Of a stretch of DNA of 64,000 bases, positions 60,101 through 64,000 are shown piece by piece. Both the position numbers and the translations under genes were made by a program. Every line of letters starts with the position of its first letter. Position 1 is the stretch's first letter. Source of the DNA: Tubulanus polymorphus (Eukaryota > Nemertea > Palaeonemertea > Tubulaniformes > Tubulanidae); assembly GCF_964204645.1 (NCBI RefSeq), contig NC_134029.1, forward strand, positions 18,000,450 to 18,064,449, written 5' to 3'. The notes beneath the pieces are model-generated. The model was given only the letters and a program-made list of their open reading frames with translations, was not told where the DNA came from and made no database searches.

Positions 60101-62979
60101 ACGTGTGGAATTTGACCGTCAGTGTTCAACAGAAAGACGACATGACCCATTAACAATAATGGATGCTACAGGCCGCACTGTTACTATTCGATCTGGTATG
60201 ATATTTATCTATTTATTTGTAGTATTACTAGCTTTGTCTTTTGAATGATGGTATTGAAGTCGATTTCATCTTTCGGCTGTCACTTCATCCATCTGTGGAT
60301 CAACAGAGCTGCCAACAATTCTGATTTTTCCATTACTGTTCCGTAAAATAGTGTGAAAATACGACGTTCTTATTTTAGAAAAATTGTTACGGATTTTAAT
60401 TCACCTGAGAATACTGAAAAAATTTGATGAGTTACGGAAAAACTTAATCATTTTTATGGTTAATTGCATCGTTCTTTCTTAAATCTCTCAGAATCATGCT
60501 GTTTAACTCTAATTATACTCTCAACATGACACTGTACTAGTGCGCCATCTGTACTGAGATGAAGATGGCGGACACGTACAGTATCAGAAGTCGGGAAATT
60601 TTGTTTTACGTAATTTACCCTAGTACATATTTTTAAGACCACAATACTGATTTTTAAATTGTCTTCTGGTTCCAAAATTTGGGACTACTGGAAAAATTAT
60701 GAAAATACTGATAAACTTGGTCATGTGGTCAGAAAAAGATCAAATCTAAGTTGGCAGCTCTGGACCAATCTAGTTTGTTGGGAAGTTTTCTCATAGATGT
60801 ATGACCGGCTGCCCTAGACTCATGTGCAGCCCAAAAATTGACAGTTGAAATGGTGTGTTATTGGGCCACCTCGGTGCATACAAATGTGGGCTTATGAAAA
60901 TATGGGATTGCTATATTTTCTGAAAAACTATTTTTGAAGTTAATTTTCTTAGCTTAGCGTTTAAATTCGTGTTGACTAACATGTGTCCATGCCCATAGCT
61001 GGATGGTATGTCTTAAAAAAACCTCCCTATGCAGTAGGTAGAGGGATGAATATTTTGGGATGGGAGAGGAACATTTAGAACTAATTGTTGTTGATATGCA
61101 CTAACAATCAATAATATAAAGACAATCAATACCACCAAAAAATTAACAATAATCTATTTACCATTTGAATTATGATAATAGTTACGAATACAAAAATTCA
61201 AGATGGAGGGATGCATCAAGAAACCTATTAAGGCTGACAAGATTACTGGCTTCTGACTGCATACTTTACTGTACTTCTGATTAGATTGATAAAACCACTT
61301 TTCCAATAGCAAGTTATTTTGTGCTGGACCAGTGATAAGAACCAAATAGAATATATGTGTGTGAACACACAGCAAAATTAGTCCGTTCCAGGTACTAGCC
61401 AAATTAGAGCAATTGCTTAAGTGGTAGTGTGAACACAGCTATGGTTAGGGATATCGGACTATATAGACACCTCCTTAAATCCTCCTTATTTTTCAAAAAT
61501 GGATGGCACGATACATCCGCAGTCACATCTCTGCAGTTTTTGACTGACCCATCTTTCATCTATGGGTAACCTATTTCCTGGTGGTTTCAGGTCGCGAATG
61601 GTCCGATTGGTCTCAGGAATTACGAATCACGGGCGACGAACTGAAGTGGAAATTTACCAGCGATGGATCGGTGAATGGTTGGGGTTGGCGTTTTACGATC
61701 TACCCGATAATGCCGTCGGCCGCTCCAGTGAATATGCTCAGCGATAGAACTGTGTTATCGCGACCGTCTATCGAACTCGTCATGTGTTTATTGGATTTCC
61801 GTTTGGAAATGTCGTCTGATCGAAACATCATTCCAAGACTCGCTGCTGCCCTTGCTGCTTGTGCTCAACTCAGCTCATTAGGTAATTATCGATTTATCTG
61901 ATCATTTATAAGGATATGTTGTCAGATGTTTTGGCTAAGATCTGTCTACGGTTGAAAAATTGTGGCTCTCTAACAAATGTCCTTTAAAACTGCTGTATTT
62001 CTTCTGTTGTACATTTGATGGATGACTTTTGGAATGCAGTGGCAAAATGTTTTAGTTATCTACCAGCCTTGACATGTACAACAATACAATTGCAATCAAT
62101 TCATTTACAGGTGCCAGTCAGCGAATGTGGGCATTACAGAAACTGCGAACTTTGATCAACACTTTCTTCGGACCAAATATAAATATAACGACATTACTTT
62201 CAAACTCGACTATTGAATCACCCGAATCCGATTCTGCGAGATCTGTCGTAAGTTTCCTGATATTCAACATAATAATATCATCAGTATCCATAAAGAAAAT
62301 GGAAAAGCGAAAACTGTGGGGAAAAACTTGATATTTGATAATTATCTCTCACATTCCATTGGGATTACCTAGTGAATTGTTCTCACCCCCAGGGGCAATT
62401 TTTCTTCTTTTTGCAATAGATGACTAAGAAAATGATTATCATTCAGTGCTTAGTTGTCCTCAAACTGAAGTAATAGTTATAAGAAAAAAGAACGATTCTA
62501 ACAGGGTTCTAACAGGATTCTAACAGGCCACTGACCTGGGAAACTCAAGGAATCAGAAACATCTGCAAAAAATCAGGGAAAACTCAGGGAATTTGACAAA
62601 TTTTGCAAAAATCCTTAAAAACTTCTTGAAAATTTAGATATGTTATTGACCACACTTATCTTTATCAGTAGTTATTCAGAAGAAATAAATGAATTATAAC
62701 ATCTTAAACCAAGAAATCCCTCGGATTCACTCAGAGACTTTTGTGTTATTTCATGGAAAAATCTGGGAAGACTCAGGGAATCTGTAAATTTGTGGAAAGT
62801 GGCCACCCGCTCTTACAAGTAATCTTACACAATTTTGTCCCTTTGTTTTTTAGTCATTTAGTGGATCAGCTTTAGTTTCACTTGTGAAAAGTCTTCCTGA
62901 TGCTTTACAACGTCAATATGAATACGAGGATCCGATTGTACGCAGCGGTAAACACCTTATGCATAGTCCATTCTTCAAG
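5295..62979 (+). CDS. HERC2: HERC2 orthologue, giant E3 ubiquitin ligase, exons 1-61 (3' part outside window)
   Basis: HERC2 is a ~4,800-residue HECT E3 ligase that acts in DNA-damage signalling, centrosome control and protein turnover (family knowledge). Here 61 exons join with GT/AG borders and unbroken frame into about 3,956 codons. Seen in order: N-terminal helical region, RLD1 (~452-803), cytochrome-b5-like (~1240-1312), MIB/HERC2 (~1940-2005), UBA-like (~2541-2600), CPH (~2641-2715), ZZ (2817-2854), DOC (~2861-3035), RLD2 (~3065-3425) and a conserved linker to 3956. Exon details are in the following entries. The last exon ends in phase 0 and corresponds to roughly residue 3,900 of the human protein, so RLD3 and the HECT domain with its catalytic cysteine lie beyond the window. 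No internal stop or frameshift was found; the gene looks intact. Confidence 0.97.
6173..7065. other. Other HERC2 introns over 300 bases: nothing recognised
   Basis: This entry covers intron 2 (6173-7065) and stands for the remaining longer introns: 5491-5971, 7286-7722, 7987-8453, 8752-9212, 11584-12058, 12211-12787, 13048-13402, 14626-14979, 15209-15577, 15941-16749, 16962-17272, 23577-23939, 25741-26055, 26140-26637, 26812-27250, 27987-28665, 28842-29445, 31644-32468, 34170-34715, 35009-35600, 36242-36554, 36717-37107, 37513-37838, 38196-38693, 38885-39261, 54259-55161, 55564-55903, 56949-57400, 57627-58135, 58317-58625 and 59087-59634. Apart from the elements listed separately and a (TA)n run at ~12013-12026, I see no genes or RNA genes in them. 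Confidence 0.6.
7066..9374 (+). CDS. HERC2: HERC2 exons 3-6: N-terminal helical region
   Basis: Exons: 7066-7285, 7723-7986, 8454-8751, 9213-9374 (residues ~133-447). Highly conserved HERC2 blocks are seen, such as [16 protein letters not shown] in exon 3, [20 protein letters not shown] and [16 protein letters not shown] in exon 4, and [20 protein letters not shown] in exon 5. Exon 6 carries [20 protein letters not shown]. Leu-rich amphipathic runs indicate an alpha-helical solenoid, and no catalytic motif is expected here. A lineage-variable, basic, Asn/Lys-rich tract lies at the exon 3/4 junction. Splice phases run 1, 2, 2, 0, 0 and give a continuous frame. Start and end of each exon were chosen by matching the frame to conserved HERC2 blocks. 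Confidence 0.95.
9375..11379. other. HERC2 intron 6
   Basis: A 2.0-kb intron without a host gene. It contains the hAT-like element at 10126-11190. The left 750 bases are featureless AT-rich sequence. Confidence 0.8.
10121..11195. mobile_element. hAT-like non-autonomous DNA transposon (5-bp target duplication)
   Basis: The element spans 10126-11190 (1,065 bases). Perfect 16-base inverted termini CAGTGCTTCATCTAGC lie at 10126-10141 and, reversed, at 11175-11190. Similarity continues inward imperfectly (AAAAAAGGGC against AAAATAGAAGGGC). It is flanked directly by GTTCA on both sides (10121-10125, 11191-11195). CAGTG termini are hAT-like; most hAT families make 8-bp duplications, but some make 5-bp ones. 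A hairpin stem near the left end (GCGTTATTGTGC at 10177-10188 against 10209-10222) adds secondary structure. No transposase ORF was found. Confidence 0.75.
11380..14248 (+). CDS. HERC2: HERC2 exons 7-11: RCC1-like domain 1 (RLD1)
   Basis: Exons: 11380-11583, 12059-12210, 12788-13047, 13403-13574, 13984-14248 (residues 448-798). The translation shows repeated RCC1 blades with the signature (V/L)YSWG(x)GD(x)GRLGHG, for example [45 protein letters not shown] and [15 protein letters not shown]. These are separated by HIACGS-like strands, forming a seven-bladed propeller that closes in exon 12. In HERC proteins RLDs bind partners; RLD1 of HERC2 has no established GEF activity that I know of. A Trp codon is split TG/G between exons 10 and 11. 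The intron before exon 7 holds a hAT-like transposon, and the intron between exons 10 and 11 holds a small MITE. Confidence 0.96.
13653..13850. mobile_element. Small hAT-like MITE in HERC2 intron 10
   Basis: A 198-base segment bounded by imperfect inverted repeats: CAGGGGTGGATCCAGCCA on the left, and on the right the reverse complement of CAGGGGTGAATCTAGACC. Ends beginning CAGGGGTG are typical of hAT MITEs. No clean target duplication is visible, so the exact borders are uncertain. Confidence 0.55.
14425..17729 (+). CDS. HERC2: HERC2 exons 12-18: linker between RLD1 and cytochrome-b5-like domain
   Basis: Exons: 14425-14625, 14980-15208, 15578-15720, 15798-15940, 16750-16961, 17273-17428, 17544-17729 (residues ~799-1221). 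Conserved HERC2 anchors: [17 protein letters not shown] (exon 12), [17 protein letters not shown] (13), [20 protein letters not shown] (14), [10 protein letters not shown] (15), [16 protein letters not shown] (16) and [20 protein letters not shown] (18). The fold is probably alpha-helical; no enzymatic motif is seen. Exon 14 has two possible donors in the same phase, 15705|15706 (AAA|gtagaa) and 15720|15721 (ATG|gttcgt). Both keep the frame and differ by five residues; neither is a strong site. The intron between exons 14 and 15 is only 77 bases with the second choice. Confidence 0.93.
17730..19687. other. HERC2 intron 18 with TACGGA-rich tract
   Basis: A 1.96-kb intron. Positions ~17820-18010 contain a cluster of TACGGA/TCCGTA-type motifs on both strands. 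Positions ~18770-18920 hold loosely spaced ACTACTGAT or ACTATTGA motifs. No gene is seen. Confidence 0.6.
19688..19968 (+). CDS. HERC2: HERC2 exon 19: cytochrome-b5-like domain
   Basis: Residues ~1222-1315 in one exon, with a block reading [20 protein letters not shown] that is near-identical to vertebrate HERC2. The fold of a cytochrome b5 heme/steroid-binding domain is recognisable (GKVYDVQDF, then DATAAFEAV and [12 protein letters not shown]). The first heme-ligand motif HPGG of true cytochromes b5 is replaced by APCG, so that histidine is gone. The second position still reads [11 protein letters not shown], close to the VGHSTDARE-type motif of cytochrome b5, so the second axial histidine is kept. 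Heme binding is therefore doubtful; the human protein, as I recall it, lacks both. The exon is flanked by long introns (1.96 and 3.34 kb). Confidence 0.95.
20584..20947. repeat. 364-bp dispersed repeat, copy 1
   Basis: This segment is about 97% identical by eye to 30684-31047, in the same orientation and with both ends sharply defined (starting TCTCATTTTTATTTTAC, ending GGGGCCGATACGTCCAG). It has no visible terminal inverted repeats and no target duplication. The right end is GC-rich (CCCGCGCGGTGGCGC). Both copies hold a parallel ORF, but changes between copies do not favour silent sites, so coding is unlikely. It could be a SINE or a fragment of a larger retroelement. Confidence 0.8.
22026..22600 (+). 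pseudogene. Decayed class A GPCR-like fragment inside HERC2 intron 19
   Basis: A first frame (22026-22364) encodes an Asn-glycosylation-rich N-terminal stretch (NIS and NGS sites) followed by a hydrophobic helix ([20 protein letters not shown]) and a basic loop, as in TM1 of a rhodopsin-type receptor. A second, shifted frame (ATG at 22378, to 22596) reads [18 protein letters not shown], matching the end of TM3 with its (D/E)RY motif and the following loop found in invertebrate peptide receptors. It then runs into a TM4-like start before a stop. TM2 is scrambled at the frame change and TM5-TM7 are absent. It is intronless, so a processed or duplicated relic is likely. The receptor subtype cannot be told. 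Confidence 0.55.
23312..27986 (+). CDS. HERC2: HERC2 exons 20-29: central helical region
   Basis: Exons: 23312-23576, 23940-24180, 24477-24636, 25115-25310, 25580-25740, 26056-26139, 26638-26811, 27251-27387, 27484-27670, 27839-27986 (residues ~1316-1899). Anchors: [16 protein letters not shown] (20), [14 protein letters not shown] (21), [18 protein letters not shown] (22), [20 protein letters not shown] (23), [12 protein letters not shown] (26), and [17 protein letters not shown] (28). Exons 24 and 25 are poorly conserved, acidic/polar and probably disordered; exon 25 (28 codons, phase 0 on both sides) is supported by splice sites and frame only. The donor of exon 23 must be 25310, because the alternative at 25314 leads to a stop in exon 24. 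Confidence 0.91.
24300..24399. repeat. MITE fragment of the GGGTGGCCAC family
   Basis: The right-end half of a repeat ending GGAAAGTGGCCACCCTG, closely similar to 62716-62809 (shared TTCATGGAAAAATC-type and GTAAAT..GTGGAAAGTGGCCACC stretches). Only one end is recognisable here. Confidence 0.55.
28666..29635 (+). CDS. HERC2: HERC2 exons 30-31: MIB/HERC2 domain
   Basis: Exons: 28666-28841 and 29446-29635 (residues ~1900-2021). The MIB/HERC2 beta-domain runs from [20 protein letters not shown] through [20 protein letters not shown] and [14 protein letters not shown] (~1940-2005), nearly identical to the human block. This fold is shared with Mind bomb ligases, where it recognises substrate peptides. 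It is followed by a proline stretch and an acidic run of seven consecutive glutamates, likely a flexible spacer. The exon border falls within the domain in phase 0 after GDQ. Confidence 0.96.
29862..35008 (+). CDS. HERC2: HERC2 exons 32-37: region between MIB/HERC2 and UBA
   Basis: Exons: 29862-30232, 31493-31643, 32469-32662, 33663-33875, 34040-34169, 34716-35008 (residues ~2022-2472). Anchors: [17 protein letters not shown] (32), [12 protein letters not shown] (33), [20 protein letters not shown] (34), [18 protein letters not shown] (35), [20 protein letters not shown] (37) and [17 protein letters not shown] (37). Exon 35 also encodes a small beta-rich unit, with [20 protein letters not shown], that resembles a second MIB- or SH3-like barrel; that assignment is inference. 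Exon 32 is the largest exon seen (371 bases). Introns 32, 34 and 36 contain dispersed repeats described separately. Confidence 0.93.
30233..31492. other. HERC2 intron 32 with a strong hairpin
   Basis: A 1.26-kb intron. It holds a near-perfect hairpin at 30456-30494 (stem GTGATCTGTGTGC against GCACACAGATCAC, extended by one T-A pair, 11-base loop) and copy 2 of the 364-base repeat. No gene is seen. Confidence 0.7.
30684..31047. repeat. 364-bp dispersed repeat, copy 2
   Basis: Second copy, in HERC2 intron 32, about 10 kb from the first. It differs mainly near the right end (CAACCACATGCAG in place of CGACCGCGCGGAG), where CpG sites have decayed. The family is unidentified. Confidence 0.8.
32663..33662. 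other. HERC2 intron 34 with MITEs
   Basis: A 1.0-kb intron. It contains a partial MITE copy at ~32695-32790, a short (AGATA)n tract at ~32776-32792, and an intact small foldback MITE at 33451-33570. Confidence 0.7.
33451..33570. mobile_element. 120-bp foldback MITE (GGGCCAGTTGCACAGTC family)
   Basis: The left end GGGCCAGTTGCACAGTCGTG and the right end, whose reverse complement reads GGGGCCGGTTGCATAGTCAT, pair imperfectly along most of the element. A diverged half copy begins near 32697 (GGACCAGTTGCACAGTCATG). Similar GGGCCCAGTTG starts occur near 6575 and 28096 and may be older members. Confidence 0.65.
34398..34608. mobile_element. MITE with AGAGCTGCCAAC ends, short copy
   Basis: The left end AGAGCTGCCAAC matches the element at 60305-60761. 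The right end, GTTGGTAGCCAT, is a diverged form of its inverse. Flanking 8-mers (ATGTCAAC, GCGTCAAA) share five positions, weakly consistent with an 8-bp target duplication. It lies in HERC2 intron 36. Confidence 0.5.
35601..36241 (+). CDS. HERC2: HERC2 exons 38-39: UBA-like segment and acidic spacer
   Basis: Exons: 35601-35877 and 36054-36241 (residues ~2473-2627). A Ser/Gln-rich variable stretch is followed by a basic patch (KVKKVKPQP) and a block reading [20 protein letters not shown]. That is a ubiquitin-associated (UBA) motif with the diagnostic MGF loop, completed in exon 39 by [16 protein letters not shown] domains bind ubiquitin; a role in sensing ubiquitin here is inference from the family. 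After it comes an acidic Ser/Asp/Glu-rich spacer ([16 protein letters not shown]) that precedes the CPH domain, as in vertebrate HERC2. The frame is phase 1 at the exon 38/39 join. Confidence 0.92.
36555..37947 (+). CDS. HERC2: HERC2 exons 40-43: CPH domain and second beta-barrel
   Basis: Exons: 36555-36716, 37108-37243, 37354-37512, 37839-37947 (residues ~2628-2815). The CPH domain (shared with CUL7 and PARC, reported to bind p53 tetramers) is seen as [40 protein letters not shown] and [13 protein letters not shown]. After a Ala/Ser-rich spacer in exon 42, a second barrel reads [20 protein letters not shown] and ends in [20 protein letters not shown]. The donor of exon 42 must be 37512, because the downstream GT at 37517 would give a stop in exon 43. 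These blocks are among the best conserved in the gene. Confidence 0.95.
38062..38195 (+). CDS. HERC2: HERC2 exon 44: ZZ-type zinc finger
   Basis: Residues ~2816-2860. The cysteine pattern of a ZZ finger is complete: C2817, C2820, C2832, C2835, C2841, C2844, then histidines at 2850 and 2852, with the typical core [19 protein letters not shown] fingers bind two zinc ions and in HERC2 have been linked to SUMO and histone-tail recognition (family knowledge). The exon joins the previous one in phase 2 (AC+G giving Thr). It is followed directly by the DOC domain, as in vertebrates. Confidence 0.96.
38694..54258 (+). CDS. HERC2: HERC2 exons 45-47: DOC/APC10 domain, split by a 14.5-kb intron
   Basis: Exons: 38694-38884, 39262-39459 and 53983-54258 (residues ~2861-3082). 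The DOC domain, a jelly-roll related to APC10/DOC1, is seen as [48 protein letters not shown] and, after the long intron, [20 protein letters not shown]. Exons 46 and 47 join in phase 0 (GAG|TAT), and human HERC2 reads TEYHRYIEIAIKQC across the same point, so the join is well supported. The donor is ACTGAG|gtatga and the acceptor ctttttatag. Exon 47 continues into an acidic linker (DEEEETQ) and the first RLD2 blade. The intron carries the tandem array described separately. Confidence 0.94.
43813..44988. mobile_element. 1.18-kb insertion in the array with LINE-like 3' tail
   Basis: The array sequence is interrupted after ATCAGTTACAAA and resumes at CAAAAAATCTATATCG, giving a 4-base CAAA direct repeat (43809-43812, 44989-44992) or longer if ambiguous bases are counted. 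The left part (to ~44385) ends with an AATAAA signal at 44362-44367 and a TTGAATTGAATTG tail, like the 3' end of a non-LTR retrotransposon. The remainder (44386-44988) is unidentified. Short inverse motifs TTTGACGCCT near the left and AGGCGTCAAA at the right end are present. No coding ORF is seen. Confidence 0.65.
45621..46123. mobile_element. Intact 499-bp foldback MITE with TA target duplication (Tc1/mariner type)
   Basis: The element spans 45623-46121 and is bounded by TA on both sides (45621-45622, 46122-46123). The ends CTGTCTGTCACAC and GTGTGACAGACAG start inverted repeats about 220 bases long that include GTCCGTAATTTCGTTAATAA and AGCATACGCTCGCGTAATGC. The whole element is therefore a near-complete palindrome with a short unpaired centre containing CACGTGGCGCCACC and TGACGTCA. 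Removing it restores the array monomer. TA duplication suggests mobilisation by a Tc1/mariner transposase. A truncated copy lies at 4060-4388. Confidence 0.88.
46131..51568. repeat. Two tandem copies of a 2,719-bp higher-order repeat
   Basis: Copy 1 is 46131-48849 and copy 2 is 48850-51568; every landmark I checked is offset by exactly 2,719 bases. By eye about a dozen single-base differences separate the copies, so identity exceeds 99%. Each unit contains three monomers of 981, 744 and 994 bases; the 744-base one carries a clean internal deletion joining AAGAG to TACCAGG (near 47380 and 50100). Confidence 0.92.
52335..52634. mobile_element. 290-bp hAT-like MITE inserted in the array
   Basis: The element spans 52340-52629. 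The left end CAGAGCCGTCGGAA and the inverse of the right end CTGAGCCGTCAGAA match at 12 of 14 bases. It is flanked by TTAAT on both sides (52335-52339, 52630-52634). It is GC-richer than the array it interrupts. Like the element at 10126-11190 it appears to make a 5-bp target duplication. Confidence 0.72.
55162..57626 (+). CDS. HERC2: HERC2 exons 48-53: RCC1-like domain 2 (RLD2)
   Basis: Exons: 55162-55243, 55329-55563, 55904-56081, 56408-56661, 56804-56948, 57401-57626 (residues ~3083-3455; the first blade starts at the end of exon 47 with [13 protein letters not shown]). Seven RCC1 blades are seen, for example [77 protein letters not shown] and [19 protein letters not shown]. Long runs are near-identical to human HERC2, making this the strongest identification in the window. 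Tryptophan is split TG/G between exons 51 and 52. RLDs are protein-interaction propellers; the substrate or partner of this one cannot be read from sequence. Confidence 0.97.
58136..59983 (+). CDS. HERC2: HERC2 exons 54-57: linker between RLD2 and RLD3
   Basis: Exons: 58136-58316, 58626-58824, 58976-59086, 59635-59983 (residues ~3456-3735). Conserved anchors are [15 protein letters not shown] and KQQALQHIF (54), [10 protein letters not shown] (56), [14 protein letters not shown] and [20 protein letters not shown] (57) and [10 protein letters not shown]-like [10 protein letters not shown] (57). Exons 54-56 contain Ser/Thr/Pro-rich, poorly conserved stretches that are probably disordered. The frame is maintained through phases 1, 2, 0, 0, 1. 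No catalytic residues are expected here. Confidence 0.93.
59205..59310. repeat. MITE fragment of the GGTGGCCACTGACC family
   Basis: Reads GGTGGCCACTGACCTAGAAA, then GGGAATCAGAAAAATC and AAAACTCAGGGAATTTG, matching the left half of the element at 62524-62809. It lies in HERC2 intron 56. Confidence 0.6.
60088..62979 (+). CDS. HERC2: HERC2 exons 58-61: conserved region before RLD3, last exons in window
   Basis: Exons: 60088-60195, 61591-61881, 62111-62247, 62854-62979 (residues ~3736-3956). Blocks [40 protein letters not shown] and [16 protein letters not shown] form a beta-rich unit conserved in HERC2, followed by [20 protein letters not shown] and a helical stretch ending [20 protein letters not shown]. 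The last exon ends in phase 0 with a good donor (AAG|gtaaaa). Human HERC2 continues from here with VLVALACDLELD, then RLD3 and HECT, so the following exon is expected to the right. A retrotransposon fragment occupies the intron from about 63180 to the window end. Confidence 0.95.
60305..60761. mobile_element. 457-bp MITE with 12-bp AGAGCTGCCAAC inverted ends
   Basis: Perfect 12-base inverted termini: AGAGCTGCCAAC (60305-60316) and GTTGGCAGCTCT (60750-60761). Flanking 8-mers GGATCAAC and GGACCAAT agree at 6 of 8 positions, consistent with an old 8-bp target duplication (hAT-like). It lies in HERC2 intron 58. No ORF of note. Confidence 0.68.
62494..62526. repeat. Short tandem repeat, (GRTTCTAACAG)x3
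   Basis: Three successive near-identical 11-base units (GATTCTAACAG, GGTTCTAACAG, GATTCTAACAG) directly abut the left end of the next MITE. Confidence 0.7.
62524..62809. mobile_element. MITE of the GTGGCCACT family in HERC2 intron 60
   Basis: The left end CAGGCCACTGACCTGGGAAA and right end GGAAAGTGGCCACCCG form short, imperfect inverted repeats with A-rich GGGAAAACTCAGGGAATTT-type interior. Related pieces occur at 24300-24399, 35924-35960 and 59205-59310. Confidence 0.6.
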
Positions 62980-63179
62980 GTAAAAGGAAAAGTTTCATAA
63001 CATTTCACTTGGAAAATCCTTTTGAAATAGTGTATAAGAAGATTGTTTAAGAGGATTAAATAAAATGCTTTTAATCTTGAGTACGAATGAAATTCTAATA
63101 ACGATAGTATATTTCCGTCGAGTACTGTACCCTTTCCTATGGTTTTTGCCAATATTTTCTAAATTTGGATTTATCGCCA

Positions 63180-64000
63180 ATGGTTTTTCTATATGACCCG
63201 GCCCTGCGGTATTGCATTTAGCCACCGGCGAAATCCGCCATCTTTTTTCTTGGCGTTCTCGCAGTAGAACGCGTTGGATTTTTTCGCCGTAAAAATCTGG
63301 GAATTAGGATATTAGGGAGTTTTCACTCTCATAACGGTGAGTCCGTTCAGTTTGGGGGTTATCCCTGGTTTCTTTTTTTCCGTAAGAATTTTATTTACAA
63401 ATATAATTTGATTGAATTGAATTGTTTTGATTTGTAACAGGATAATTATGCCACCCCCTCCCAAGGGTCAGCATCGTGGCGGGGAGGGATGCGGGCATTT
63501 GTTTGGCGCCTGGGACAACCACGATTCATGTGCGTCGTGCAGGCGCAAATCCGGTCAAATATGTGCAAGGAGCAATCCTTGCAAGATTTGCGTCGTGTGG
63601 TCCGAGGACCTTTGGCTTCGGGCCGAAAAGGCTCTTAAACTAAGAGTTCGTCGTTGAGTTAGCAGGGATTCGTCAGTTTCGGCCGATGTGCCAACCGACG
63701 TTTCTAATCCTGTTTCTTATCGTAAAGCGGAGCGGTCGCCGGTCGTTCAGGTACGATCGGCCTCCCAACTCTGTTCACCGGGGAGGAACGCTGGTTCACC
63801 GGCACCGGTCTCCGGTCATTCACCGGTCTCTGGTCGTTCACCGGTTCGGCCGGTTCAGACTACATGTTCGGAACCGAGCGCGCGCCGCGGTAGTCGCGAG
63901 CGGCCCGCACCGGTTCGGTCGGTACCGGTCCGGTCCGGGTCGGGCATCGGTCCGGTTCGGCCACCGGTCCGGTCCAGACGTCCGGTTCAAAACATCCGGT
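63180..64000 (+). mobile_element. 5' part of a retrotransposon with Cys-rich gag-like ORF (cut by window end)
   Basis: After a ~270-base GC-richer leader, an ORF from ATG 63448 to a TGA at 63655-63657 encodes a zinc-binding-like motif: C-G-H-L-F, then DSCASCRRKSGQICARSNPC and KICVVW. This C-x2-C-x7-C-x5-C-x2-C-W pattern resembles the N-terminus of ORF1 proteins of DIRS/Ngaro-type (tyrosine-recombinase) retrotransposons of marine invertebrates, from memory only. After the single TGA the same frame stays open to the window end and encodes a Pro/Ser/Arg-rich stretch with low-complexity CCGGTTCGG-type repeats. So the ORF is interrupted by one stop. No reverse transcriptase lies within the window. 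The left border is approximate. Confidence 0.5.

Noticed and set aside
1-64000. tRNA or rRNA genes
   Set aside because: I saw no convincing cloverleaf with internal A and B boxes and no rRNA core motifs on either strand, though a computed scan (tRNAscan-type) would be needed to be certain.

Overview
This is a window of animal (bilaterian) nuclear DNA that carries most of one very large gene on the + strand. The gene is the orthologue of HERC2, a giant HECT-type E3 ubiquitin ligase. I could place 61 coding exons, from the start codon (5295) to an exon ending at 62979. They join with GT/AG splice sites and consistent phase into about 3,956 codons. The order of domains matches HERC2 as I know it: N-terminal helical region, RCC1-like domain 1 (RLD1), cytochrome-b5-like, MIB/HERC2, UBA-like, CPH, ZZ finger, DOC/APC10, RLD2 and a beta-rich linker. 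RLD3 and the HECT catalytic domain must lie to the right of the window. The many small exons, AT-rich introns, dense MITEs and frequent TAGGCCTA motifs suggest a marine invertebrate, possibly a lophotrochozoan. The phylum cannot be fixed from this sequence.

Layout. 1-5255: no supported gene; it holds a 2.72-kb Mutator-type non-autonomous transposon (1027-3746) with a perfect 9-bp target duplication, and a broken copy of a foldback MITE. 5256-39459: HERC2 exons 1-46. Their introns hold a 1.07-kb hAT-like element, several MITEs, a 364-bp repeat present twice, and a decayed GPCR-like gene fragment at 22026-22600. 39460-53982: one 14.5-kb intron splitting the DOC domain, almost filled by a tandem array of ~1-kb monomers with a 2,719-bp higher-order repeat. 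Three or four younger elements are nested in the array. 53983-62979: HERC2 exons 47-61. About 63180-64000: the 5' part of a retrotransposon with a Cys-rich gag-like ORF, inserted in the next HERC2 intron and cut by the window end.

There is one host gene, so there is no multi-gene pathway to assemble. The most unusual content is the intronic higher-order satellite with its regularly spaced perfect palindromes. Within the protein, two points stand out: an eight-cysteine cluster near the N-terminus, and a cytochrome-b5-like domain that keeps only one of the two heme histidines. Statements about human HERC2 and TE families come from general knowledge; no database search was possible.
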